Shown here: in pieces, positions 34,712-43,605 of the stretch
How positions within the stretch are numbered: position 1 is the first letter of the stretch
Layout of the letters: each line of letters begins with the position of its first letter
DNA from: Thermoflavifilum thermophilum
GTDB lineage: Bacteria; Bacteroidota; Bacteroidia; Chitinophagales; Chitinophagaceae
Length of the DNA stretch: 64,000 nucleotides
Assembly (NCBI RefSeq): GCF_900116565.1
Contig: NZ_FPCJ01000001.1
Span: 372,001 to 436,000 of the forward strand
Reading direction: 5' to 3'
Translations under genes and position numbers: made by a program
Notes under the pieces: model-generated
Seen by the model: the letters and a program-made list of their open reading frames with translations, nothing else
What the model was told of the DNA's origin: nothing
Databases searched by the model: none

Positions 34712-36385
34712 ATGATCGACAATCAAACCATAGCGGATCAACTGATTCTACTTTCCAAACTCATGGAAATCCACGGGGAAAACCCATTTAAAGCCCGTTC
34801 TTACGCACTGGCTGCTTATGAAATTGAAAAACTAAATCGCCCCATTGAAACTTTAACCGCAGAAGAAATTCAACAGATAAAAGGCATTGGCGAAGCCATT
34901 GGCAAAAAAATTCAGCAAATCATCCGAGATGCACAATTTCCTTTGCTACAAAAATACATCGACAACACTCCGCCTGGTGTGATTGAAATGCTTCAGATCA
35001 AGGGACTCGGCCCGAAAAAGATACGGGTTATCTGGAAAGAAATGGGCATTGAGTCCATCGGTGAATTGCTATATGCCTGCCATGAAAATCGCCTGTTGCA
35101 TCATAAAGGTTTCGGCCCCAAATCACAAGAAAGCATCAGAAATGAAATTCTTTTTTATTTATCCCAGAAAGGAAAATTGCTATATGCAGAAGCAGTACAA
35201 CTGGCAGCAGAGATCAGGCAGCAATGGGAAAAACATCTGCCTAAAGCACATTTTACCTATACAGGATCTTTCCGCAGACAAATGGAAATTATTGACCGGC
35301 TTGAAATCCTGACAGATGCCTTGCCCGAACAAATACAAAAGCTATTTCCCGAAGCAACTTTTCAGGATTCAAACACCCTGCAACTAATTCGCTCCCAACA
35401 TCCGCCTTTATACATATTTTTGAGTTCTTCTGAAAAATGGGGAACAGATTTGTTTAGCAGGACAGGGTCCACGGATTTTGTGAAGCACATGGAAAAACAA
35501 TTTCCGGAGATTGTAACGCGTCATTATTCCGAAGAAGAAAAACTGTTTTTCGATGCAGGTTTAGACGTAATTCCTCCCTGCCTGCGTGATGATGTCCGCT
35601 GGATAGAAAAAGCCCGATTGCATCAACTGCCTCAGTTGATTCAAGTAAAAGATATCAAAGGCATCATTCATGCACATAGCCAGTGGAGTGACGGCATGCA
35701 TTCACTCGAAGAAATGGCTACAGCTTGCAAGCAGCAAGGATTTGAATACCTGGTGATTTGTGATCATTCTCAATCGGCCTTTTATGCCAACGGGCTAACG
35801 CCTGAACGTGTGCAGGCGCAGCATCAGGAAATAGATGAACTGAATGCACGATTGCATCCGTTTAAAATTTTTAAGGGTATTGAAGTTGATATTCTTGCTG
35901 ATGGAAGACTGGATTATCCGGATGAAGTTTTAGCCTGGTTCGATGTGGTAATTGCTTCGGTACATTCATCGCTGCAGATGCCTCAGGAGAAAGCCATGCA
36001 ACGCTTGCTGAAAGCCATTGCCAACCCTTTTACAACCATTCTTGGACACATGACCGGCCGGCTGCTTTTAACACGCAACGGATATCCGGTTGATCATGCT
36101 GCTATCATCGAGGCCTGCAATGCTCATAAGGTGATTATTGAATTAAATGCTCATCCCCGTCGGTTAGATATTGATTGGCGATGGATACCACAAGCCGTAG
36201 ATGCCGGTATAATGTTATCCATTGATCCTGATGCACATGCTATGGATGGATTTAACGATATCCGCTACGGAGTGCTGGCTGCTCAGAAAGGTGGACTTAC
36301 AGCTGCACAGAATCTCAGCAGTTTCAGCCGGGATGAATTGGAAACATACCTGCTTAAAATCAGAAAAGAGAAAGGGCTACAATGA
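34712..36385 (+). CDS. polX: PolX-family protein: degenerate polymerase site, intact PHP nuclease
   Basis: A 557-residue protein with the bacterial PolX order: helix-hairpin-helix 8-kDa region (about 1-105), palm/thumb (about 150-310) and C-terminal PHP domain (about 315-550). The nucleotidyltransferase motif begins normally as TGSFRR (184-189). However, the two catalytic aspartates expected at 196 and 198 are R196 and E198, and the third carboxylate strand reads PPLYIFL. DNA synthesis is therefore unlikely. The PHP metal ligands look complete: HAHSQWSDG (320-328), CDH (350-352), E391, H418, GHMTGR and DPDAH. It is expected to act as a 3'-5' exonuclease or AP endonuclease in repair. The last nine bases overlap the convergent CRTAC1-like gene. 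Confidence 0.9.
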   Translation: MIDNQTIADQLILLSKLMEIHGENPFKARSYALAAYEIEKLNRPIETLTAEEIQQIKGIGEAIGKKIQQIIRDAQFPLLQKYIDNTPPGVIEMLQIKGLGPKKIRVIWKEMGIESIGELLYACHENRLLHHKGFGPKSQESIRNEILFYLSQKGKLLYAEAVQLAAEIRQQWEKHLPKAHFTYTGSFRRQMEIIDRLEILTDALPEQIQKLFPEATFQDSNTLQLIRSQHPPLYIFLSSSEKWGTDLFSRTGSTDFVKHMEKQFPEIVTRHYSEEEKLFFDAGLDVIPPCLRDDVRWIEKARLHQLPQLIQVKDIKGIIHAHSQWSDGMHSLEEMATACKQQGFEYLVICDHSQSAFYANGLTPERVQAQHQEIDELNARLHPFKIFKGIEVDILADGRLDYPDEVLAWFDVVIASVHSSLQMPQEKAMQRLLKAIANPFTTILGHMTGRLLLTRNGYPVDHAAIIEACNAHKVIIELNAHPRRLDIDWRWIPQAVDAGIMLSIDPDAHAMDGFNDIRYGVLAAQKGGLTAAQNLSSFSRDELETYLLKIRKEKGLQ

Positions 36386-39300
36386 TTCATTCAACTGATA
36401 GGCTTGCAGGGGCATGCGGTTGGCACCAATCAACAAAACTTGTTGCTGACCTATTTTTATCCACCCTGCCGCCCGGATATTGCCATGCACATGCAGTCCG
36501 GACTGACAAGGTGGAACATAAGTAAAATGACCGTTGCCGTCGTTTTTCAAAAATACTCCCTCATTAGCATCGCAGCGGCCCAGCCTCATAGCCATCTCCG
36601 TCTGATTACCGAGTAATAACAAATCGGTATTGCCTGTTTTACGATCTGTTACCGGAACAATTTTGTAAACAGGCGAGAACTGCGCCTGAATGGGAAGATC
36701 AACGGGAATAAATTTTTCTCCATCATTCAAAAAACACATGGTTGCGAGCGTGTTGGCCGATAATGTATCGGCTTCTTTTAGTTGTGTGGATGTAAAAATA
36801 TCAGATAATGTAGCATTTGCATAGGAGGTATAATCTGGAAACTTTTTTCTCAATGAAGGTATTTGCAGCAGCAATTCATCGCGCGTGGGGAAAGGATAGC
36901 TCACATGCTGAACCGGATTGCAGAGAATGGGATCAATCGTACCGTTGTGATCGAAATCAGCATATACCATTAGTAACGGATTTGCATCACTGGCGTGTAA
37001 CTGGGTATTCAAACCCAGATTACCTGCAACAATATCCGGCCTGCCGTCGTGATTGATATCCCCTACATACAAACCATTCCATAAGCCTGTATAAGCATGC
37101 GGAAAATACCTGTTTGTTTCATTGACCAACTTTCCATGATGATTGATAAAAACAGAAATCGGCATCCATTCGCCTACTACTACCAGATCTGGCCATCCGT
37201 CTTGATTCAGATCCACCCATGCCGCATCTGTGACCATGCCTATATGTTGCAAGCCGGGCGACACACGACTGGTTGCATCCTGAAAATGCCCCCTGCCATC
37301 GTTTATCAATACATAACTCTTTGGGATCATCGGATAAGAGCCAGGCACCAAACGGCCTCCCACAAACAAATCGGGATGTCCATCATGATTGATGTCGGCA
37401 ACAGCAACGCATGATTTGCTATCACGCATAACTGGAAGTGCCAGGCTATCGTATATGAAATGCCCATGCCCGTCATTGAAATAAAATTTATCTTGCAATG
37501 CTGCGTCATGTGCTGCATAATCTCCATATCCACCACTGGCCACATACAGATCAGGAAATCCATCTCCATTTGCATCAAAGAAAGCAGCTGCCACATCAGT
37601 TGAATGTATATTTTTTGCAAATGCAGATTGATCTGCGGGTATAAAACTGCCATCAGGCTGTTGCAGGTTAATTATAGCAGATCGGCCATCTGCACCTCCT
37701 AAAAATAAATCAGGCAATCCATCTTTATTCACATCGGCAATAGCCATTGCAGGCGTACAATCAGATAGCGCGTGAAACAAAAGCGGTTGCCTGCCAAAAT
37801 CATCAAAAGATTTTGCAACATCGGCAAATATCACAGGCAGCATCAATGGACTGAAAACAGGATTTTCGGCAGGTACTGAAGCTATGTATTTTTCTTTTGC
37901 ATCTTTCTGATGTAAAACGATGGTTTGATCAGCAGCCAGGTTGTAGAGCACCTCTGTAGTACCTCCCGGCCAGATAACTCGCAAGCTGTCAATTTTTTTA
38001 TGCTTACCGAGTCCAATGTGGATTACTTCCGTAACAGAAGACTGAAAGCCTCTCGTGGGCATTTGTTCGAAATATTGCATTTGCCCGCCTGCATAGGCCA
38101 ATATTTTTGTACCTATACCAAACCGGTTTGAGGGATAGCCATCGAGGCGAACAGCCAGAAAATGCCGATGTAAATATTCTGTGGCCATATTTTGATAAAT
38201 AAAAGCGGTGGTATCTACGTTGTTGACCACCAGATCAAGATCACCATCATTATCCAGATCAGCATAAGCCGCCCCATTTGAAAAGCCATACTGCATGAAT
38301 CCCCACGAAGATGACTCATCCACAAACTGTAAATCATGATTATTTCTGAAAATGTAATTATGCAAAGGCGTGGAAGGCATTTTTTGCAACAAGTCCAAGT
38401 TATTAATTCTTTTTCTGTTGAGTAGCTGACCCAGGATATAATCATTTCTGAAAACCTGATAATCCATGTTGGTATTATCTCTTTTATATCCGTTGGTGAT
38501 AAAAATATCTTTCCAGCCATCATTATCAAAATCAGCAATCAGCGGGCTCCAGCTCCAATCCGTATTGCTGATGCCTGCCAGTTGTCCTATTTCAACGAAT
38601 GTACCATCGCCATTGTTGAGCTGTAGCATATTACGCATCATCTGTTCGCCGAACCCGTTTTGCACCATCCATGCATGTAAGGCCCTGTCATCAGGGCTAT
38701 ACAAAAGTTTTTGCCGTTTATTGTCCGGTGGCAGCATATCCAGCGTAAGGATATCCGGAAAACCATCATTGTTTACATCTGCTATATCACATCCCATGGA
38801 ATAATACGACATATGCGCGAGCCTGGACAGAATCTCATCATGAAAATGTTTGCCTGTACCATCATTTATGTAGAGATAATCCTTTTCGTTGTAATCATTT
38901 GAAACATAGATATCATCCCAACCGTCGCCATTTACATCAGATACAGCCACCCCCAGGCCAAAACCAATAGGATTGCTCACAATACCCTCTTTGGCCGTAA
39001 CATCCACAAAATGGCCATTTATATTTTCGTATAAATGATTGCCTGCATTGGGATCTACTTGATTTCTTGCCTGTAATAACTGCTGAATCGTAAAGGTTTT
39101 GATATTGTGATTCAGCACCAGACAATCCAGATCTCCGTCATAATCCATATCAAAAAATATAGCCTGTGTACTATATCCTGAATCAGCCAAACCATATTGA
39201 CTGGCTTCTTCCCTGAAATGAGGTACTCCGTTTTTATCAGGACCCAGATTAATGAACAACTGGTTCTCACGCATCCTTCCATCCAGATTTCCTGAATAAC

Positions 39301-39697
39301 AGACATACATATCCAGCAACCCATCTCCGTTTACATCCACCATTGTTACACCCGTCTTCCAGCCACCCGTTCTTCCTTCTACGCCTGCTTCCCTTGTAAT
39401 ATCCCTGAAATGCATATGCCCTTGATTCAGGTACAATTTATCGAGACCTCTGTTGGAAGTGAAATAAATATCCGGAAGGCCGTCATTGTTCAGGTCACCT
39501 ATCGCCACCCCTCCGCCATTATAAAAGTATTCATATTCCAGAATATTATGCAAGCTATCTTCATGCAGATCATTTCGGAAATCTACGCCTGTTAAAGAAG
39601 CCGGAAGCAATTTAAATAAAGCTTTTTTTGACGGGTGGCTGCATGAAGAAAGAATAGATGATAAGAAAATGAAAATACAATAAAACCTGTACTGCAT
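36377..39697 (-). CDS. CRTAC1-like FG-GAP/VCBS repeat lipoprotein with ASPIC/UnbV domain
   Basis: A 1106-residue exported protein. A short signal sequence ends in a lipobox-like SSILSSC (cysteine about residue 18-19). Many FG-GAP/VCBS beta-propeller repeats follow, each with a calcium-binding DxNxDG loop, for example VAIGDLNNDGLPDIYF, VSDVNGDGWDDIYV and IADVNKDGLPDLFLGG. Around 520-600 is an ASPIC/UnbV segment (GIGTKILAYAGG through IHIGLGKHKKIDSLRVIWPGG). It probably sits on the outer membrane and binds glycan, protein or metal; no enzymatic role is evident. It is transcribed away from the redoxin and heme/copper-oxygenase pair at 39804-41744, an association I judge meaningful. It overlaps polX by nine bases at the 3' end. 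Confidence 0.88.
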   Translation of the reverse strand: MQYRFYCIFIFLSSILSSCSHPSKKALFKLLPASLTGVDFRNDLHEDSLHNILEYEYFYNGGGVAIGDLNNDGLPDIYFTSNRGLDKLYLNQGHMHFRDITREAGVEGRTGGWKTGVTMVDVNGDGLLDMYVCYSGNLDGRMRENQLFINLGPDKNGVPHFREEASQYGLADSGYSTQAIFFDMDYDGDLDCLVLNHNIKTFTIQQLLQARNQVDPNAGNHLYENINGHFVDVTAKEGIVSNPIGFGLGVAVSDVNGDGWDDIYVSNDYNEKDYLYINDGTGKHFHDEILSRLAHMSYYSMGCDIADVNNDGFPDILTLDMLPPDNKRQKLLYSPDDRALHAWMVQNGFGEQMMRNMLQLNNGDGTFVEIGQLAGISNTDWSWSPLIADFDNDGWKDIFITNGYKRDNTNMDYQVFRNDYILGQLLNRKRINNLDLLQKMPSTPLHNYIFRNNHDLQFVDESSSWGFMQYGFSNGAAYADLDNDGDLDLVVNNVDTTAFIYQNMATEYLHRHFLAVRLDGYPSNRFGIGTKILAYAGGQMQYFEQMPTRGFQSSVTEVIHIGLGKHKKIDSLRVIWPGGTTEVLYNLAADQTIVLHQKDAKEKYIASVPAENPVFSPLMLPVIFADVAKSFDDFGRQPLLFHALSDCTPAMAIADVNKDGLPDLFLGGADGRSAIINLQQPDGSFIPADQSAFAKNIHSTDVAAAFFDANGDGFPDLYVASGGYGDYAAHDAALQDKFYFNDGHGHFIYDSLALPVMRDSKSCVAVADINHDGHPDLFVGGRLVPGSYPMIPKSYVLINDGRGHFQDATSRVSPGLQHIGMVTDAAWVDLNQDGWPDLVVVGEWMPISVFINHHGKLVNETNRYFPHAYTGLWNGLYVGDINHDGRPDIVAGNLGLNTQLHASDANPLLMVYADFDHNGTIDPILCNPVQHVSYPFPTRDELLLQIPSLRKKFPDYTSYANATLSDIFTSTQLKEADTLSANTLATMCFLNDGEKFIPVDLPIQAQFSPVYKIVPVTDRKTGNTDLLLLGNQTEMAMRLGRCDANEGVFLKNDGNGHFTYVPPCQSGLHVHGNIRAAGWIKIGQQQVLLIGANRMPLQAYQLNESL

Positions 39698-39803
39698 ATT
39701 TCAAAAGTGCACGTGATGAAATCCGAATAAAGTTAGATGATTTTCTGTTATGAAACTGTTTACACAAAACTTCTGTATATTTTGTAACTTTATCACAAAA
39801 GCC

Positions 39804-40403
39804 ATGAAACTTCCGGGATTCCTGCTCGTGCTTCTGCTTCCGTTTGTTTTTTGCCTGCAGGCAAGAGGACAGCAGCAATCTGAAAGAATTTTTATTCCAG
39901 ATCATTTGATTTTGCATACTTTATCCGGAGAGCAAATTTCCATAAACCAGATTCTGAAAGATGATAAATTTGACTTGTTTATTTTTCTTTCTCCCGAATG
40001 TCCTTTATGCCAGAACTATACCCTCACTTTAAACAATTTGTATATCCGGTTTCAGGGTAATCCAATCGCTTGGGTAGGCATCATACCCGGCAAAGGATTC
40101 AGCAGGCAACAGATGATAGATTTCGTGGGACGTTTTCATATTCGCTTTCCGGTGTATGTAGATTCCGATATGCAACTGACACATTTGCTGGGAGCAACCA
40201 TCACGCCACAGGTGATTTTGTTAAACCGAAAGGGTGAGCAACTATACAGCGGTGCTATTGATAACTGGGCCGTGAGCCTTGGGCAGCAACGTACAATTAT
40301 TACTGCCCATTACTTGCAAGATGCACTAAGCAGCTGCCTTAGAGGGCTTCCGTTAACCATCACGCATACCCAACCAGTTGGATGCTATATCAACGATTTC
40401 TAA
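39804..40403 (+). CDS. Exported redoxin (AhpC/TSA-like thioredoxin fold)
   Basis: A 199-residue protein with a signal peptide (MKLPGFLLVLLLPFVFC to about residue 24) and a thioredoxin fold. The redox pair is CPLC in FLSPECPLCQNY, and GATITPQVILLN is the cis-proline loop. It has two more cysteines at the end (SSCLRG, VGCYINDF). ATG 39804 was chosen over the frame opening at 39750 because it starts exactly at the signal peptide. The next gene (heme/copper protein) begins nine bases after the stop. It probably keeps the heme-binding or copper-site cysteines of its partner in the right state in the periplasm (inference). Confidence 0.85.
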   Translation: MKLPGFLLVLLLPFVFCLQARGQQQSERIFIPDHLILHTLSGEQISINQILKDDKFDLFIFLSPECPLCQNYTLTLNNLYIRFQGNPIAWVGIIPGKGFSRQQMIDFVGRFHIRFPVYVDSDMQLTHLLGATITPQVILLNRKGEQLYSGAIDNWAVSLGQQRTIITAHYLQDALSSCLRGLPLTITHTQPVGCYINDF

Positions 40404-40412
40404 TCAATAGAC

Positions 40413-41744
40413 ATGAAAAGATATTCGCTCTTTATTCTTTTTATTTTGTTTGTAGAAGCAGATATACACGCGCAAAACATTACATTTTACAAGGATATAG
40501 CGCCTATTGTTTACACCCATTGCACTTCATGTCATCATCCGGGAGAGAATACACCTTTTTCACTTATCAGTTATGCCGATATTGCAAAACGAGCTGATTT
40601 CATCTGGCAGGTGGTGAACAGCCGGTATATGCCCCCATGGAAAGCCGATACATCTTACCAACATTTTTGCCATGAACGGGTACTCACAGTCTGGGAGATT
40701 CAGTTAATCAGAGAATGGATCGATGCAGGAAAACCAGCCGGGGAAAACGATTCCATGATTGAAAAACAGCAATTAAAGAAGTTTATCAATCACACGATGT
40801 ATGATCGCCCACCTGATCTGACAATACACATGATGCACCCGTATGAGATAAAAGGCGACAATAAAGAACGTTTTGTATTTGTAAAAATTCCTTTTGAAAC
40901 AGATACACCCGGTAATGTGGAAGCTATTGAATTTACAGCCAATAACCTCAGATATATTCATCATGTGAATTATGCGATATATCCTGCTGTGGAAGGAGTT
41001 GACATTCATGAAGGTGGTGAACTTGCTACACTGGATGAAGACGGACCGCAGGCATTTCAGCAATTTGAGCCTTATTTGAAAGGAAATACACAAATGATTT
41101 ATTATGGCGGATGGATACCCGGAACCACATACACTTATTTCCCGCGGGATATCGGATTTGTAATGCCCAGAAAAGGTGTAGTGATTCTTACCTTTCATTT
41201 TGGTCCCAGCCCGGTGGATACAATACTAACTGCATCTCTGCACTTCTTTTTCAAAAAAACACCTGTACAAAGAAAAATTGAGACCATCAGTATCGGATCC
41301 GGTGGTATCGGAAATATTATGCCCCCGTTGTTGATTTTGCCGAATCAGATAGATACGTTTGAGGTTACTGCACAAACCACTAAAGATATTTCTCTCTTGT
41401 ATGTATGGCCACACATGCATCTGCTTGGAAAATCATTTAAAGCGTTTGCTGTTACACCTGCACAGGACACCATTCCCTTGATTTATATTCCACACTGGGA
41501 TTTTAGCTGGCAGGACCTGTATCGGTTTACACATCTGGTTTATTTACCCAAAGGAAGTACGGTGCATGTGATGGGTATATACGACAATACAGATCAGAAT
41601 CCACGCAATCCTTTTCATCCTCCTCAGATGATCTTTGGTGACAATAATGAGCTCATGAAAACAACCGATGAAATGCTGACTCTGATCTTATTGTATGTGG
41701 ATTACAAGCCCCATGATGAACAACTTTGTATTTGCGATAAATGA
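40413..41744 (+). CDS. Exported c-type heme plus copper type II monooxygenase-like protein
   Basis: A 443-residue exported protein with a signal peptide (about 1-20). A cytochrome c-like N-terminal module has heme motif CTSCH (37-41) and a likely axial methionine in MPPW (73-76). The remaining part resembles the two-domain core of copper type II ascorbate-dependent monooxygenases (PHM/DBM): YIHHVNY (181-187) supplies histidines for one copper, and VWPHMHLLGKSF together with HWDFSWQDLY fits the second domain. It could oxidise a peptide, amine or other organic molecule with electrons arriving through the heme. The substrate is unknown. It is coupled to the redoxin gene and ends in a bidirectional terminator. 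Confidence 0.82.
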   Translation: MKRYSLFILFILFVEADIHAQNITFYKDIAPIVYTHCTSCHHPGENTPFSLISYADIAKRADFIWQVVNSRYMPPWKADTSYQHFCHERVLTVWEIQLIREWIDAGKPAGENDSMIEKQQLKKFINHTMYDRPPDLTIHMMHPYEIKGDNKERFVFVKIPFETDTPGNVEAIEFTANNLRYIHHVNYAIYPAVEGVDIHEGGELATLDEDGPQAFQQFEPYLKGNTQMIYYGGWIPGTTYTYFPRDIGFVMPRKGVVILTFHFGPSPVDTILTASLHFFFKKTPVQRKIETISIGSGGIGNIMPPLLILPNQIDTFEVTAQTTKDISLLYVWPHMHLLGKSFKAFAVTPAQDTIPLIYIPHWDFSWQDLYRFTHLVYLPKGSTVHVMGIYDNTDQNPRNPFHPPQMIFGDNNELMKTTDEMLTLILLYVDYKPHDEQLCICDK

Positions 41745-41780
41745 AAAATGATATTGTTTCTTCAAATCTTTACCCATGAT

Positions 41781-41815
41781 AAAGCCCGGGATTATTTAAA
41801 CCCGGGCTTATTTTT
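41781..41815. terminator. Bidirectional terminator between the heme/copper gene and susD
   Basis: AAGCCCGGG (41782-41790) pairs exactly with CCCGGGCTT (41801-41809) around an A/T-rich ten-base loop and is followed by TATTTTTATT. A-rich bases on the left side allow it to serve the minus strand as well, between two converging genes. Confidence 0.8.
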
Positions 41816-41842
41816 ATTACCCATAAACCAATCTGCGAGGTA

Positions 41843-43558
41843 TTATTTTTTATCCCACCACACCCGGCCATACACATCAGCGGGACCACTGCCCCAGTCC
41901 GGATCAGATGACATGTGTTGCAAAGCAGCCTGGACATTATCATAATTGGGTGCGCCCGAAATCACATTATTAAACACAGCTCTTCTGGGAATCTCAAGAT
42001 ATTGTCCACCACTTAACAGGGGTTCGCGGACAAGATCTGTTGTTGTATCCGGATAACCCGTTCTTTTCCAGAGTGCCCAGGCTTCATTAAATTGTTTGAA
42101 ATAATTGATGAATTCCTGTACACAAATTTGTTTAATGCCTTTTGCAGGATTATATTGAATGGTGGGATTACTTAAATAATTATTAATAGCCTGCTGGGTT
42201 ACAGCAACACTGTTGTAGTTGAAAATCTTAGCCATAGATGCCAGATGGTCGTACATTTCGATAGAAGCCTTAATGCCTTCATAATACCATTGTGCAGGAT
42301 CTTCTGTAGTCAGGCCTCGTGCTGCCAATTCGGCTCTCATCAGGCAAACATCCGGATAGGTGAGAATTACAAAAGGCGTATTGCCCTGGCCCACATTGCC
42401 ATTCTGATCAGGATATTCAGCCTGGAATAACCGGTATTGAATCAGCGAAAGAGTATCCAGCAAAACATTGTTGCCACCCTGTTTGAGAGTATCCCGGAAA
42501 ATCAGTCGCCTGCCCAGCGGAGTTTTAACAGCATCAGGGCTGCAAAACATACCTACATACTGGCGAGGATTCCAGCTGGAGTCAGGACTGATTTTCCCCT
42601 GCTGTTGCAAAGCAACAAAAGTGAGTGAATCATAATCGTTTTTCTGGAAGAATAAACCTATTCTTGGATCAGATGTATTCCACATAAAATCAACCATAGG
42701 CTTGGGTGCTACAAAGCCGGTTGGATCCCAATTTCCGCCAGGTCCTGTAGATCCGTTTCTGGCGTAAAATATCCAGTTATCATCGTTGCTGCTCATCAAA
42801 TCACCACTTGCAATTACTTCATTTGCTATGGAAGCCAGCTTGTTTGGATCGCGTTTCATGAGGCGCATAGCAATTTTTAATCGTAAACTTGTTCCGGCTT
42901 TTATCCATTTGTTTACATCACCATAATAAAACAAATCATAATTACCATAGGTTGCTTGTTGGGCGCTGCTTCCGGATTTCAGCATACTTACCGCCTGCTT
43001 TAACTCACTATCCCATATACCAAAGAGCGAATCCTGATAATCGTATTTCGGTTGATCCGTACCACCGTAACGCAACTGAAATGCTTCTGTATATGGGATA
43101 TCGCCGTTGATATCTGAAACATACCAGGCATAATACACATTCAGAATCTGTGCGATGGCCAGCTCATTCTGATATTTTGCCTTGTCGGCATCTGACATGG
43201 TATTGATTTTATGGATGATATCGGCAAGATAATTTCCGACACTTCCATAGTATATCCCATAACGATAATTAAAGTTGGCTCCCACTTCATTGAAAGCTGC
43301 TGGATTTCCGCCATTGTTTACCCATAATTCCATCCATGGGTTTACATCCCTATACACATCATAATATTGCTGGAAATCAGCCCCAGGGCCATTGGTAGCG
43401 CCCAGGCATGCACGGGCAAATAAGGATTCTGTGGATACTGATACTACATCTTCGGGATTGGTATTGATGCTGTTAAAATTCTTTGTGCATGATGAAAAAA
43501 TCAATCCAGCACAAAGCAAACCAAGCATGAAATAAGAAGAATTGTTTAGCGATTTCAT
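41843..43558 (-). CDS. SusD/RagB-family nutrient-binding outer-membrane lipoprotein
   Basis: A 571-residue lipoprotein with lipobox FSSC (cysteine about residue 24) after a 23-residue signal. The SusD family TPR-like helices are present, with typical segments NINTNPEDV-like SINTNPEDVVSV, YYAWYVSDINGDIPYTEAF and YPDVCLMRAELAARG. SusD proteins close over the SusC channel and capture glycans or peptides. The gene lies 47 bases downstream of susC in the ROK-SusC-SusD unit. The substrate cannot be told, because no hydrolase is adjacent. Confidence 0.93.
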   Translation of the reverse strand: MKSLNNSSYFMLGLLCAGLIFSSCTKNFNSINTNPEDVVSVSTESLFARACLGATNGPGADFQQYYDVYRDVNPWMELWVNNGGNPAAFNEVGANFNYRYGIYYGSVGNYLADIIHKINTMSDADKAKYQNELAIAQILNVYYAWYVSDINGDIPYTEAFQLRYGGTDQPKYDYQDSLFGIWDSELKQAVSMLKSGSSAQQATYGNYDLFYYGDVNKWIKAGTSLRLKIAMRLMKRDPNKLASIANEVIASGDLMSSNDDNWIFYARNGSTGPGGNWDPTGFVAPKPMVDFMWNTSDPRIGLFFQKNDYDSLTFVALQQQGKISPDSSWNPRQYVGMFCSPDAVKTPLGRRLIFRDTLKQGGNNVLLDTLSLIQYRLFQAEYPDQNGNVGQGNTPFVILTYPDVCLMRAELAARGLTTEDPAQWYYEGIKASIEMYDHLASMAKIFNYNSVAVTQQAINNYLSNPTIQYNPAKGIKQICVQEFINYFKQFNEAWALWKRTGYPDTTTDLVREPLLSGGQYLEIPRRAVFNNVISGAPNYDNVQAALQHMSSDPDWGSGPADVYGRVWWDKK

Positions 43559-43605
43559 ACCAAATATTTTTAATTAGGATTTAATCATGTTTAAACATTG
43601 TTTCA

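Noticed and set aside
33838-34741. Long minus-strand open frames rich in Phe, Ala, Ser and Cys over the histone-like gene
   Set aside because: They are the reverse reading of AAA/AAG-rich lysine codons, overlap the ribosomal genes and the terminator, and have no gene-like composition.
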